From Planobispora longispora (lineage in GTDB: Bacteria > Actinomycetota > Actinomycetes > Streptosporangiales > Streptosporangiaceae), in contig NZ_BOOH01000010.1 in assembly GCF_016863135.1 (NCBI RefSeq), positions 30,491-94,490 of the forward strand: 64,000 nt of DNA, given 5' to 3'. The notes below the pieces were generated by a model. It saw nothing but the letters and a program-made list of their open reading frames with translations. It did no database searches and was not told the origin of the DNA. Positions within the stretch are counted from its first letter, which is position 1. Every line of letters begins with the position of its first letter. Of this stretch, positions 26,285 to 35,342 are shown in pieces. Made by a program: the position numbers and the translations under genes.

Positions 26285-26645
26285 GGTGTTTTCTCCGTGC
26301 ATGTACGCCTATGTGACAAATGGAATCTATGAGGCCGTCAAATTCATGTCAAGTGGCAATGAATGTGAAATCATCTCAAGTCGATCACGTCGTTTCCGGT
26401 GTGCGTGTGAACTCTTTCCGGGCATGCCTGCAGGATGCGGGACAGATTAACGATGTGAAACCGATCCTCGTCTCAGCGTGCGCCGCAAGGGCTGAGGAGG
26501 AGAGCGGTGTCGCCGTCGTCCAATGAAACGCAGGGAGCTCGGGAGCACCGCCGTGAACGATGCCGGATGCTCACGGCGGCCTCCCCGAGAAACTTCGCTG
26601 CCGGGTGTGACAGCGACCTGGTTGTGACGCCCGCCGACTATGGGA
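26285..26645 (-). other. Intergenic region upstream of the fulvocin-like gene
   Basis: 361 bp between the propeller-protease stop and the fulvocin-like start. The part next to the start is clearly A/T-rich and holds the promoter listed separately. No further gene is supported. Confidence 0.5.
26324..26352 (-). promoter_or_regulatory. Vegetative-type promoter of the fulvocin-like gene
   Basis: On the minus strand TTGACA (26352-26347), a 17-base spacer, then TAGATT (26329-26324). The start codon is 39 bases further. The -35 is perfect and the spacing ideal, so the gene can be expressed independently of the upstream protease gene. Confidence 0.6.
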
Positions 26646-29600
26646 TCAGGGAACCCATGAGCAGGCGGTGTTGGATTTGGCGCTTGCGCCGCCCATGTTC
26701 TCGGCGGTCATCTGGAAGCAGTAGTACTCGCCGCCGGCGAGGGGCGAGACGAGGGCGCTGCGACTGTCCTCTCCCCAGGGACCGATCTTGGTTGGTGGTT
26801 GGGACCCGGTCCAATAATGGATGTAGTAATGGACGCCGCTGGACGGGTAGGTGACCCCGTTCCAGGACACCTTGACAGTGTTGGCTCCGGATCCGGTGGC
26901 CGTCACCCCGGTGGGCGCGGCGGGCTTCGTCACCTGAACGACCTTGCTCTCAGTGTTCGATCTGCGGCCCTCGATCGCATTCTTGGTGCTGGAGAAGGGC
27001 ACGACGTACCACTCGAAGGTGTGTCCGTGGTTCCACGGCCCGCCGATGGGATCCACCCGGGCTTCCGGCTTGTTGGTCCACAACTCGTACTTCTTCCAGC
27101 TTTCCCCCACCGTGGCGTCACGGTGCCAGATCCAGTACCACACCCCCTGGCCCACGTCGTCCCATTTGAGATTGACGTGTCCCTGAGGTTGGACGGTCGC
27201 TGCGAGACCGCTGGCCTGGCGATCCTGGAGCCTGGGACATCCACCGTTGCTCCGCTGCGGCTCGATCTCGTTGTCATACCAGGAATTGTCCGGAGCCAGC
27301 GCGGACATTCCCACCGCCGTACGGGTCTCCTCGGCGGGTGGGAGCTTGCCGTCGGGCGGCGGGGGCGGCGCGTTGGGCGGACGACCGGTATCGGTGAAGG
27401 CGGGCGGATGGATACCCCGCCCGACGGCGGTTTCCTGGGGCGGTGGGTCCTGAGGAACTGCTGCCGCCGACGGGGCTTCCAGGACAGGGGACACCGTCCG
27501 CGGGGCGACGGGCGAGAAGAAGGCCGTTATGGGGACGTCGATGAACCGGGGCTGGTAGGTCTCGGGGTAATAGTCCGTCCTGATGCGGCAGCCGATGTTC
27601 ACCGCGCTGGTGTTGACGTTGTAGGAGATCACCACCCTGCTCGGATCCGATGACAGTCCAGGGTGGATGCGCGCCTCGTAGATCGCATAGAAGTTCGGGC
27701 TGGTGTGAGCCTCCGGCGGGGAGTACAAAGTCACCCGGGTGTTGGTGAACCCCCACGGCGTCCTCGACGGATTGGCCGCGATCGTGCCCGGCGTGACGTG
27801 CGGATCGGCATGGTGGATCAGCCAGAACTGGTCGTTGATGTGGGCGACGCTGAAGCCTCCCTCGGCCAGCGGACCCAGGGGCCGGGAAGCCGAGCAGGAT
27901 GTCCCCCACTGGGGATTCCCGGCGGCGTCGGTTCCGCTGAAGTAACGCCAGGAGGACTCATCGGTCAGGTCGGCGGAGATCGGGGTGCGGGCGACGAAGA
28001 TCCGCTTGCCGAAGGTGGCCTTGGACTCGAACCCATAGATGTAGGTGTAATCACCCTGGTCCACCAGCGCCGTGCCCCAGATGATGGGATACGGCGCCGC
28101 GACGAAGCAGTCGGCCAGTGCTTCCGGAGTCTTCTTGACGACGGTGTTGTTCTCCAACTCGTCGATGGAGAACGTCGTGACCGCGCCGCGCGTGTGTTCG
28201 TCCGCGATGCCCTTGTAGTAGAACTTCACGACCCGGTCGCCCTGGACCTTGGCGTCGCCCGTCCAGTACTGCGAGCCCTGGCCGACCGGTGTGTGAGCGT
28301 AGCGGGACCAGAAGTCGATCGAGGTGTCGGTCTCCTTGCAGGTGTTGCCGCCGGTGATCGTGCGCAGGCTCGAACCGTTCTGGACGACGATCGAGTTCCG
28401 GATGAAGCTGGTCTCGAACCCGCCCGGCCGCTTGCCGGGGCTGCCGAGGATGGTGTCGGAGAAGAACCAGGCACGCTTACCGGAGGGCAGCTTCACCGAC
28501 TGCGTGGCGTCCCCGCCGCTCCAGTCCGCACATCCGGCGGTGCTGGCGTAGTTCTTGAACATGTTGGTGAAGGTGGTGTTGGGACGGACGCCGGCCTCGG
28601 TCGTCACGGAGGCGGTCCAGTTCACCTGTTGTCCAGCTCCCTGGGGCACGGCGGCGCCGTCCGCCCACAGGTCTGTACGGGTTGCGATCAGGGTGACGGT
28701 CTCACCTCCCTGGACTGACAGGAAGAGGTCGTGTTGCAGGTCGTCTCCCCTGGCCTGGGCGCTCACCCAACGCTTGGGCGTCCTGGAGGACAGGTTGTCC
28801 CAGGCGATGAGGAAGTAGGTGAATTCCACCTCGCTGTCGGGTCCCCCTTGATCGGGGGCTGTCACGCGGACCATCATCCGGCCCTGTCCGGTGGCGGGGG
28901 GAGACAGCTCTATATAGGAAGTTCCCCCTGGCCAGACCGTGGTGTATCCGCTGCTTGACCCGCCGCCCCAGGCGAGGCTCTTCTCTGCGGCTCGTGCGGG
29001 ACGACCGGTCTTGAGCAGGGCGCGCCAGGTGGTGGATGCATCGGGGTCGACGTAGCCGTCGGATGCGCGAAGGAATGTGCTCAGGTTCGGGGTTGTGCCG
29101 GTAAGCCGGTAGTTGGCTACGGCAAAGCCCTGCAGTTCTGTCCCCAGGTCGCGGCCGTATCCGGCCAGCACCTGTTCGATCGCCTCGATCGGCAGTTTGT
29201 TGCCCATCGCCTGCCAGGTCTTCAGCACGAAGTCGAGACTTGTCCGCTCGGTCAGGTAGCTGGCGAAGATGAACGCCCCGTACTGGCGTTTGGGGCTGGT
29301 GCTCCACGGATTCAGTGCCGAGTTGAGCGCGAGTTCAGGGTGGTCGAGGAAGAGCGGAAGGTTCCAGGCGTAGGCGTCAGGTTGCGGTCCGGAGGAGTTG
29401 ATCTGCTTGTACAGCGTGTGCGTGGCCCACTCGGCGGTGGCCTCCATCCACCAATTGATCGAGGTCACATTCGCGCCCAGGTGCGCGTTGGACAGGTAGT
29501 GGTACTGCACCGCGTGGAACATCTCGTGGTAGGGCAGATAGGTGTATTTCCAGTCACGCCGGGTCGAGCTGCCAGGCAGGGGGTCCCCAGGGTCGGCGGG

Positions 29601-30554
29601 CAGCAGGATCACCGGACCGCCGACAGCATCGCCGGGACCGCCGGTGGGGATGGTGATGCCGGGATGGTTGGGGTTGACGCCGCCGAAGTCGAAGCCGGCG
29701 TATATCTGGACGCCCTGGCCGGTAAGTCCATAGCCCCAGGATTTGTACCGGGCCCAGGCTTCGGTCAGATTCGTGGTCATGGTGTCCACGGCGTCGGGGA
29801 CGCCGTTGGCGTTGGCGTCCATCGCGACGACGCCGTCCACCCGTGCCCAGACTCCGCCACCGTTACCGTTGGACACCCATGCCTCGGACAGGCCGTCGAC
29901 GTTGTAGTAGAGGTTGAATTGGGTGGTGGTGGTGACGGTGTGCACACAGTCGAAGTAGCTGCCGGCGAAGGTCGCATGGGTTCTGTGATCACCGCACTCG
30001 GTCCACGGTGAAGGCGGCGCAGCCGAGGATGTCCGTGCCGTTCCGGACGTCGAGCGGGTTGCGGCGGGGTCGGGCTGCCTGAAAGTCTCGGTCAGCCACG
30101 CCTTGGTCTCCGATGACGCCTGCTGCTCGGCCAATTGCAACGCGTAATACAGTGCCAGGCCCGCCTCGTGAGGAATGCCCTCCGCGGAGCGATACTTTTT
30201 CGGTACATTTTCCGGCTGCGTCAGCCGTTCGACCGAGTGGTGTACATACTCGTCGATACTTATCTCGTTGCGTTTCCATGCCTGGGACAGCGGATCCTCG
30301 TCACCGAAGTCCGGCTTCTCGGCCGCGAGTTTCTTGTGCAGCTCGCTTTCCGGCCGTTCGACCAGCTGATACGGTCGGGGTGCATCACTGGGCGGGGTCG
30401 GCTGGGGTGATGCGGATGTCGCCGGATCCGTGGTGGGAGAAGGTTTCGCGGCGGCGCGGGGGGCCACGGATAACTGCAGGACGCCCGTGAGTAGTCCGGC
30501 CACCGCCAATACGACAATCCGTCCTGGGAGGCGGCCTCTGCGAAGTATCGACAA
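26646..30554 (-). CDS. Secreted metalloprotease - propeller - Fn3 fusion
   Basis: 1302 residues from a TTG start with AGGAG 6 bases upstream. Signal peptide (about 1-36), then a Pro/Ser-rich stretch and a helical pro-region. The zinc protease domain (about 185-500) has HEMFH at 343-347 and E371 in WMEATAEWA, the layout of MXAN_6640-type putative metalloproteases. A beta-sandwich follows, then a five-bladed propeller (about 660-1000, with SVKLPSGKRAWFFSDTILG, SFIRNSIVVQ, YTYIYGF), paralogous to the 4587-5822 protein. A Pro-rich linker and two Fn3 modules (about 1105-1302) end it. The propeller may bind or cut a glycan while the protease cuts attached protein. It reads toward the fulvocin-like gene. 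Confidence 0.8.
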   Translation of the reverse strand: MSILRRGRLPGRIVVLAVAGLLTGVLQLSVAPRAAAKPSPTTDPATSASPQPTPPSDAPRPYQLVERPESELHKKLAAEKPDFGDEDPLSQAWKRNEISIDEYVHHSVERLTQPENVPKKYRSAEGIPHEAGLALYYALQLAEQQASSETKAWLTETFRQPDPAATRSTSGTARTSSAAPPSPWTECGDHRTHATFAGSYFDCVHTVTTTTQFNLYYNVDGLSEAWVSNGNGGGVWARVDGVVAMDANANGVPDAVDTMTTNLTEAWARYKSWGYGLTGQGVQIYAGFDFGGVNPNHPGITIPTGGPGDAVGGPVILLPADPGDPLPGSSTRRDWKYTYLPYHEMFHAVQYHYLSNAHLGANVTSINWWMEATAEWATHTLYKQINSSGPQPDAYAWNLPLFLDHPELALNSALNPWSTSPKRQYGAFIFASYLTERTSLDFVLKTWQAMGNKLPIEAIEQVLAGYGRDLGTELQGFAVANYRLTGTTPNLSTFLRASDGYVDPDASTTWRALLKTGRPARAAEKSLAWGGGSSSGYTTVWPGGTSYIELSPPATGQGRMMVRVTAPDQGGPDSEVEFTYFLIAWDNLSSRTPKRWVSAQARGDDLQHDLFLSVQGGETVTLIATRTDLWADGAAVPQGAGQQVNWTASVTTEAGVRPNTTFTNMFKNYASTAGCADWSGGDATQSVKLPSGKRAWFFSDTILGSPGKRPGGFETSFIRNSIVVQNGSSLRTITGGNTCKETDTSIDFWSRYAHTPVGQGSQYWTGDAKVQGDRVVKFYYKGIADEHTRGAVTTFSIDELENNTVVKKTPEALADCFVAAPYPIIWGTALVDQGDYTYIYGFESKATFGKRIFVARTPISADLTDESSWRYFSGTDAAGNPQWGTSCSASRPLGPLAEGGFSVAHINDQFWLIHHADPHVTPGTIAANPSRTPWGFTNTRVTLYSPPEAHTSPNFYAIYEARIHPGLSSDPSRVVISYNVNTSAVNIGCRIRTDYYPETYQPRFIDVPITAFFSPVAPRTVSPVLEAPSAAAVPQDPPPQETAVGRGIHPPAFTDTGRPPNAPPPPPDGKLPPAEETRTAVGMSALAPDNSWYDNEIEPQRSNGGCPRLQDRQASGLAATVQPQGHVNLKWDDVGQGVWYWIWHRDATVGESWKKYELWTNKPEARVDPIGGPWNHGHTFEWYVVPFSSTKNAIEGRRSNTESKVVQVTKPAAPTGVTATGSGANTVKVSWNGVTYPSSGVHYYIHYWTGSQPPTKIGPWGEDSRSALVSPLAGGEYYCFQMTAENMGGASAKSNTACSWVP

Positions 30555-30742
30555 ATGCTTCTCCTGTTAAGGGGGTGGGACGGGGGAAACGTAACAGGAG
30601 AATGATCGCCAAGATAGATCTTGACACCTGTTTAATGGGTCGAAAATAATTCGACGATTGACGGCCCGCGGTTGCGGTGCGTATCAACGGATTTACTGTC
30701 TTGAAATCATCGCCGGATCGGCCTGCGGCCATGTGGAACCTG

Positions 30743-30761
30743 CCGTCCGGAAGCCGGACGG
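30743..30761 (-). terminator. Hairpin downstream of the small lipoprotein gene
   Basis: CCGTCCGG and CCGGACGG arms of 8 bp with a 3-base loop, 53 bases past the stop of the minus-strand lipoprotein gene and before the protease-propeller start. No clear U-tract. Confidence 0.5.
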
Positions 30762-30813
30762 GGCATCGCTCTAAAACTCGGGGTGGGCGGCGAGGACGCC
30801 GGAAGAAGGGCGC

Positions 30814-31158
30814 TCAGTCGCCGATCTTCCAGGTCTCTCCGTAGCAGATCGGCGGGCCGTAGGAGTAGCTCTTCCCGCTGGCCGAGCGAGCGATCAGTGT
30901 GTCGTCGGCCGGTGGGTGACTGCATCGCTCGGCAGAGATGCCCATGTCGCTCCCTTCTCCCGGCGGGAGGGTGGCGAAGGGATTCTCGTTACGCTTCCAC
31001 TGCACGGTGACGGTGTCTTGGGTGCCGTTGATGATGTGGAACATCTCTTCGTCGCGGGGAGTGCTGCAGGCGGCGAGGAGAACGATGAGTGCCAGTATCG
31101 CGACGCTCGGTGGAAACCGAGGGGGGGAGATGGGGGACGCGGTACGGCGTGCGTTCAC
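30814..31158 (-). CDS. Small lipoprotein of unknown function
   Basis: 114 residues from GTG 31158 (GAAAGG 5 bases upstream); longer upstream starts lack a ribosome binding site. A hydrophobic segment ends in the lipobox LLAAC. The mature part is about 80 residues with two Cys (ERCSHP, PPICYGE) and the sequence FHIINGTQDTVTVQWKRNENP, suggesting a small beta-sandwich. No family recognised. It lies upstream of, and on the same strand as, the protease-propeller gene, so they may be functionally linked. Confidence 0.6.
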   Translation of the reverse strand: MNARRTASPISPPRFPPSVAILALIVLLAACSTPRDEEMFHIINGTQDTVTVQWKRNENPFATLPPGEGSDMGISAERCSHPPADDTLIARSASGKSYSYGPPICYGETWKIGD

Positions 31159-31632
31159 GTAGCCTTTCGGAAGCTGCGACGGAGAAACCCTGCCCGGAAG
31201 GCTGCCAGACGGTGGCTTGATAACGGCCTCCAAGAACCTGATGCCCTGGCGGGAGCAAAATGGCCTGTCCAGTCGGAAGCCTAAAGGACTGAGGTCGGTG
31301 AGGACCGGCCCTGTGAGCCTACCGGCGGCGGCGACGATCCGGAATCAGTGGCCGCGGGGAAGACCGGGATGCCGAACGAAGGACCTCCCCCTGGGGAGGC
31401 CGTCGGCCGTTTATTGTCAGATGGCATCTGTTTTCCCGGTGGACAGACTGGTCGTTGAGGTCGCCGGCGCGGCGGATTCACGAGTCGTCGCAGCGGCAGG
31501 TTCACACGGGACACTGTCGCCCGGTTCGCATGCTCAGTTTTCGCCCCGCTGCGCGGTGGCGCCTGATCTTGATACCAACCCTTGCCGCCGGCTCCACCGT
31601 ACGGGCGGCGGGGCCGGCGGCGGTTCGAGGTG
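31159..31632 (-). other. 474-bp region without a supported gene
   Basis: Only short frames without motifs are present. A hairpin (CCTCCCC-CT-GGGGAGG, 31384-31399) lies about 230 bp past the subtilase stop and might be its terminator. The rest shows nothing identifiable. Confidence 0.45.
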
Positions 31633-34600
31633 TTATGGCGCTGTCTTGTCCGGCCGCTCGGAGACGCGGACGAAGCTCACGATGGTGTTCCCCGTCCGCT
31701 TGGCGAAGCGCACGTTGAGCTGGCCGTCGGTGACCTTCACGGTGTACCGCCGGGTCACCGCGGTGTACGTGCCCGCCTCCAGGGCCAGGTCCAGCGCGGG
31801 GATGGCGAGCTGGCCCTCGACGATGACGTCGAAGACGCGCCGCCCCTCGCGCATGTTCCGGATCTCGGCGAAGCCCATCTCGACGGTGTAGACGCCGTTG
31901 GGCACCTGGTCGAAGCGGTACTCCAGCATCCCCTCGCGGGCCCGCCGGAACAGCTCCTGCTCGGCGGTGCCCGCGATCGTCCTGCTGGTCGTGTAGACGC
32001 CGGTCCCGCTGCCCACGTAGCCGTGGCCGCCCGCGCCGTACCGCTGGTCGGGGGTCCACCGGTCGCCGACGGCGTCGGTGATCGTCCTGGTGCCGCCGGA
32101 GTCCACGGCGACCTGGTGCCTGGGCACCACGACCTTCACGACGATCTCGATCTGCGGGTTGCGGCCGCTCGCCGAGCGCACCAGCAGCCTGCCGGTGCGG
32201 ACCGTGCCGGGCTGGACGCCCGCGCTGGAGGCGGTGACCTTCAACGCCGCCGACGCGCCCGGACCGAGCTCGCCCGCGGCGGGGGTCACGCTCAGCCAGG
32301 ACTGGGCGGGGTCGGTCACGACGGTGTAGGCCGTGGCGCCGCCCAGGTTGCTCAGCTCGACCGTGCCGGTCCTGGTGGCCTCAGCCGGCATCACCAGGGC
32401 CAGCTCGCCGGAGGAGGCGGTCACCCGGCCGGTGGCCAGGGCGACGTCGACCCGGGTCCGGGCGCCGGCGGTGACGGTGACCTCCCGGGTGGAGGTCCCG
32501 TAGTGCTCCTTGGAGACCTCGACCTGGTAGTCGCCCGTCGGGACCTGCCCGAGGAAGGCGCCGTCCGGCCCGGTGGTGAAGGTCGCCACCTCGTCCGCCT
32601 GCCGGGTGAGCAGGGCCGTGGCCGCGGTCCGGACCTTCACCGTCGCGCCCGCCAGCGGCTCGCGGTCGTTGGCGTCGGTGACGGTGCCGGCCAGCAGCCC
32701 GTGCCGGCTCGCGGTGAAGGTCAGGCCCCGACCCTCGCCGACGGCGGCGCTGTCGTGGGAGTACTGCAGCGCGTCGGCGCCGCCCGGCCCCTCGATGCCG
32801 ATCGTGGCGCCGATGCCGGAGTCGCGCTCGCTGTCGACGCCGCGGTAGCGGTAGCCGACGGAGCCGTTCTCGCCGAGCAGCACCGAGAACGAGATGCGCT
32901 GGGCGGCGTCGGCGTAGAACCGGGCGTTGCGCCATTCGATGACGAAGACGCGGTCCGGCGCGGTCCCGACGACGGCGGTGTGGACCCCGGCCTGGTCGTC
33001 CAGGACCAGGTCGTCCCAGTACGGGTAGACAGCCGTGTTGGGCGCTCCGGTGGAGGGCAGGGGACCGTTGCCCGCCACGGTGCTGGAGGCGGCGAAGCTC
33101 ACGAACCCGTTGCTGCTGATCCAGCCTCCGGTGTAGGTGCCGCCGTAGAAGGGGAAGGCGAACGGCAGTGTGACCGGCTGGGCCGCGTCGTCGCCGGTGA
33201 GCGGATGTTTCTCGGTACCCGCCACGTACGGCAGGGCGGCGCTCGCGCAAGTGTGCCCGAAGGCGTCGGTACGGCGCGGCAGTTCGATGTCCCTGGTCAG
33301 GTCGGCGCCCACGGTGACCGGCACGGTGACGCCGTCCGCGCATCGGGAGGCCGGGGTGACCTTCAGCTCGTGGTCGCCGTGCGGCAGCGTGAGCCGGTAC
33401 CGTCCGGCGGCGTCGGCGACCGTGCTGACCGGGGTGCCCACCGCGGCCACCGTGGCGCCCGCCTCGGGCTCGCCGCCGACGGTGACGGTTCCCGACACCG
33501 TGCTCGCGGGCAGGGGCGTCAGCGTCACGTTCTCGGTGACGGTCTGGTCGGCCACGACGGTGACGGTCGCGGTGGCGTCCTGATATCCGAACTTCCCGAC
33601 GGTGAGCCGGTACTCGCCCGCCGTCAGGCGGGGCAGCGTGTACGTCCCGTCCGGCCCGGTGGCGACGGTGCGGTCCAGCGGCCCGGTGACGGTGACCGCA
33701 GCCCCGGGCACCGGCGAGCCGCCGGAGGCGACGACACCCGTCAGCGTGCCGAGCGGGTCGTCGGGAGCGGCCCGGACCGCCGCGAACGCGTCGAGCCGGC
33801 CCTCGCCCCAGACGTTGTTGTCCGCGGCGGTGCCGCCGCACCGGGTGTCCTCGACGTCGATCGCGGAGCGGTCGAGCAGCGCCCGGGTGGCGGCGATGTC
33901 GCCCTGCAGGCTGGGCGCGGCCGACCACATCAGCGCCACGGTGGCCGCCACGTGCGGGGAGGCCATCGACGTTCCGGAGAAGGCGCCGTAGCCGCTCTCG
34001 GCCACGGCCGAGCGCACGTTGACGCCGGGCGCGGAGAGGTTGGGCTTGATCTCGCCGTTCTCGCCGGCGCCGCGGGTGGACGAGCTCCAGATCGCGTTGC
34101 CGGAGTCGAACGCGCCGGCGCTGTAGCTGGAGACGTACTGCCCGGGGGAGCCGCTGGAGTTGCAGCCCGCGCCCGCGAGGTTGCCGTTGGAGAAGGCGGG
34201 GAAGATGCCCGCCGCGACCCACGCCTCGACGATCTCCTTGTACCAGGGGTCGAAGCCGGCGCCGCCCCAGGAGTTGTTGACGATGTGCGGGGCCAGGTCG
34301 GGGCGGGGGTTGCGGCCGTCGAGGTCGGTGGGCGCGAGCACCCACTGCCCGGCGGCGAGCAGCGAGGCGTCGGTGCAGGTGTTGCTCTCGCAGCCCTTGG
34401 CGGCGATCCACCGCGCGCCGGGGGCGACGCCGATGACGTTGGCGCCCTCACCGCCCACCATGGTGCCCATGGTGTGGGTGCCGTGGTCGTTGTTGTCGCA
34501 GGGCTCCGCGGCGGGGCACACGCCCGCCGGGTCGAACCAGTTGTAGTCGTGGCCGAGGGTGCCGTCGGCGTTCCTGCCGCGGTAGCGGTCGGCCAGGGCG

Positions 34601-35181
34601 GGGTGGTCGAACTGCACGCCGGTGTCGATGTTGGCCACCACGATGCCCTCGCCGCGGCTGCCGAGCTCGTTCCAGACCCGGGGGGCGTTGACCCGGTCGA
34701 TGTTCCACTCGACCGCGTTGACGCGCGCGGCCTCCTTGCCCGGCTGCGGCTCGGGCACCGCGGCGACGCGGGTGGGCTCGACCCGCTCCACCTCGGGCAG
34801 CTTGGCGATCTCCGCAGCCAGCTTGGCGTCGCCGGTCACCCGTACGGCGTTGACGATCCAGAAGGGGGTGAAGCCCGCGCTCTCGGCGGCGAGGAGCTTG
34901 CGCAGGCCGGCCTGCGACGCCGCGGCGGTCTCGGTCTTGGCGCGGTAGACCTGCCGGGCTTTCTCGTCCTTGTCCGTCGCCCTGCGGGCCGCGCTGAGGT
35001 CGGCGCCGCTCTTCATGCGCACCCAGAAGGTGGCCTTGTCGTCCGCCGCCAGGTCCGCCAGGACGGCTTTGTCGATCTTGTCGGGTTCGGGCGCGGCCTG
35101 GGCCACGCCCTGCGGGACCATGAGGGCGAGAGCGGCGGCCCAGATCAGGGCCGTCCTCCGGCGCCGGGGGATGGGGGACAC
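31633..35181 (-). CDS. Secreted subtilisin-family serine protease with beta-sandwich and malectin-like modules
   Basis: 1182 residues. Signal peptide (about 1-29), inhibitor I9-like propeptide (about 45-135), then the S8 catalytic domain (about 170-470) with D186 in ANIDTG, H233 in NDHGTHTMG and S405 in FSGTSMASPH; Asn in SNGN (about 332-334) supplies the oxyanion hole. Two carboxypeptidase-regulatory-like sandwiches (about 475-620), a nidogen/adhesin-like module (about 650-800, GGWISSNGFVSFA), another sandwich and a C-terminal malectin-like domain (about 1010-1180) follow. Bacillopeptidase-F-like exoprotease for extracellular protein degradation, with sugar-binding accessory modules. All catalytic residues are intact. 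Confidence 0.9.
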   Translation of the reverse strand: MSPIPRRRRTALIWAAALALMVPQGVAQAAPEPDKIDKAVLADLAADDKATFWVRMKSGADLSAARRATDKDEKARQVYRAKTETAAASQAGLRKLLAAESAGFTPFWIVNAVRVTGDAKLAAEIAKLPEVERVEPTRVAAVPEPQPGKEAARVNAVEWNIDRVNAPRVWNELGSRGEGIVVANIDTGVQFDHPALADRYRGRNADGTLGHDYNWFDPAGVCPAAEPCDNNDHGTHTMGTMVGGEGANVIGVAPGARWIAAKGCESNTCTDASLLAAGQWVLAPTDLDGRNPRPDLAPHIVNNSWGGAGFDPWYKEIVEAWVAAGIFPAFSNGNLAGAGCNSSGSPGQYVSSYSAGAFDSGNAIWSSSTRGAGENGEIKPNLSAPGVNVRSAVAESGYGAFSGTSMASPHVAATVALMWSAAPSLQGDIAATRALLDRSAIDVEDTRCGGTAADNNVWGEGRLDAFAAVRAAPDDPLGTLTGVVASGGSPVPGAAVTVTGPLDRTVATGPDGTYTLPRLTAGEYRLTVGKFGYQDATATVTVVADQTVTENVTLTPLPASTVSGTVTVGGEPEAGATVAAVGTPVSTVADAAGRYRLTLPHGDHELKVTPASRCADGVTVPVTVGADLTRDIELPRRTDAFGHTCASAALPYVAGTEKHPLTGDDAAQPVTLPFAFPFYGGTYTGGWISSNGFVSFAASSTVAGNGPLPSTGAPNTAVYPYWDDLVLDDQAGVHTAVVGTAPDRVFVIEWRNARFYADAAQRISFSVLLGENGSVGYRYRGVDSERDSGIGATIGIEGPGGADALQYSHDSAAVGEGRGLTFTASRHGLLAGTVTDANDREPLAGATVKVRTAATALLTRQADEVATFTTGPDGAFLGQVPTGDYQVEVSKEHYGTSTREVTVTAGARTRVDVALATGRVTASSGELALVMPAEATRTGTVELSNLGGATAYTVVTDPAQSWLSVTPAAGELGPGASAALKVTASSAGVQPGTVRTGRLLVRSASGRNPQIEIVVKVVVPRHQVAVDSGGTRTITDAVGDRWTPDQRYGAGGHGYVGSGTGVYTTSRTIAGTAEQELFRRAREGMLEYRFDQVPNGVYTVEMGFAEIRNMREGRRVFDVIVEGQLAIPALDLALEAGTYTAVTRRYTVKVTDGQLNVRFAKRTGNTIVSFVRVSERPDKTAP

Positions 35182-35342
35182 GCGATCTCCTTCACGTCGG
35201 GCGGCGACGGGCCGCCGGGGGGAGTGACGTGGGATGGACGTGATCTTTACCGCCCATGTTGGAGATCATGAATCGCCCCTGTCACCTTTTCAAGGCGTTG
35301 ACAGGTTGCAATGTGGCATGTCACGAAAAATCAGGCGCCGCC

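Noticed and set aside
26285..26302. Upstream ATG 26302 as the start of the fulvocin-like gene
   Set aside because: The GGAGAA ribosome binding site lies between it and ATG 26284, so the downstream start is favoured.
30621..30650. TTGACA-N18-AATAAT promoter-like pair on the plus strand
   Set aside because: No plus-strand gene follows; it would read antisense into the lipoprotein gene. Could drive an antisense RNA but nothing else supports it.
31582..35271. 1229-residue plus-strand frame opposite the subtilase
   Set aside because: Gly/Val/Arg/Asp-rich shadow frame; the minus-strand subtilase has an intact catalytic triad and signal peptide.
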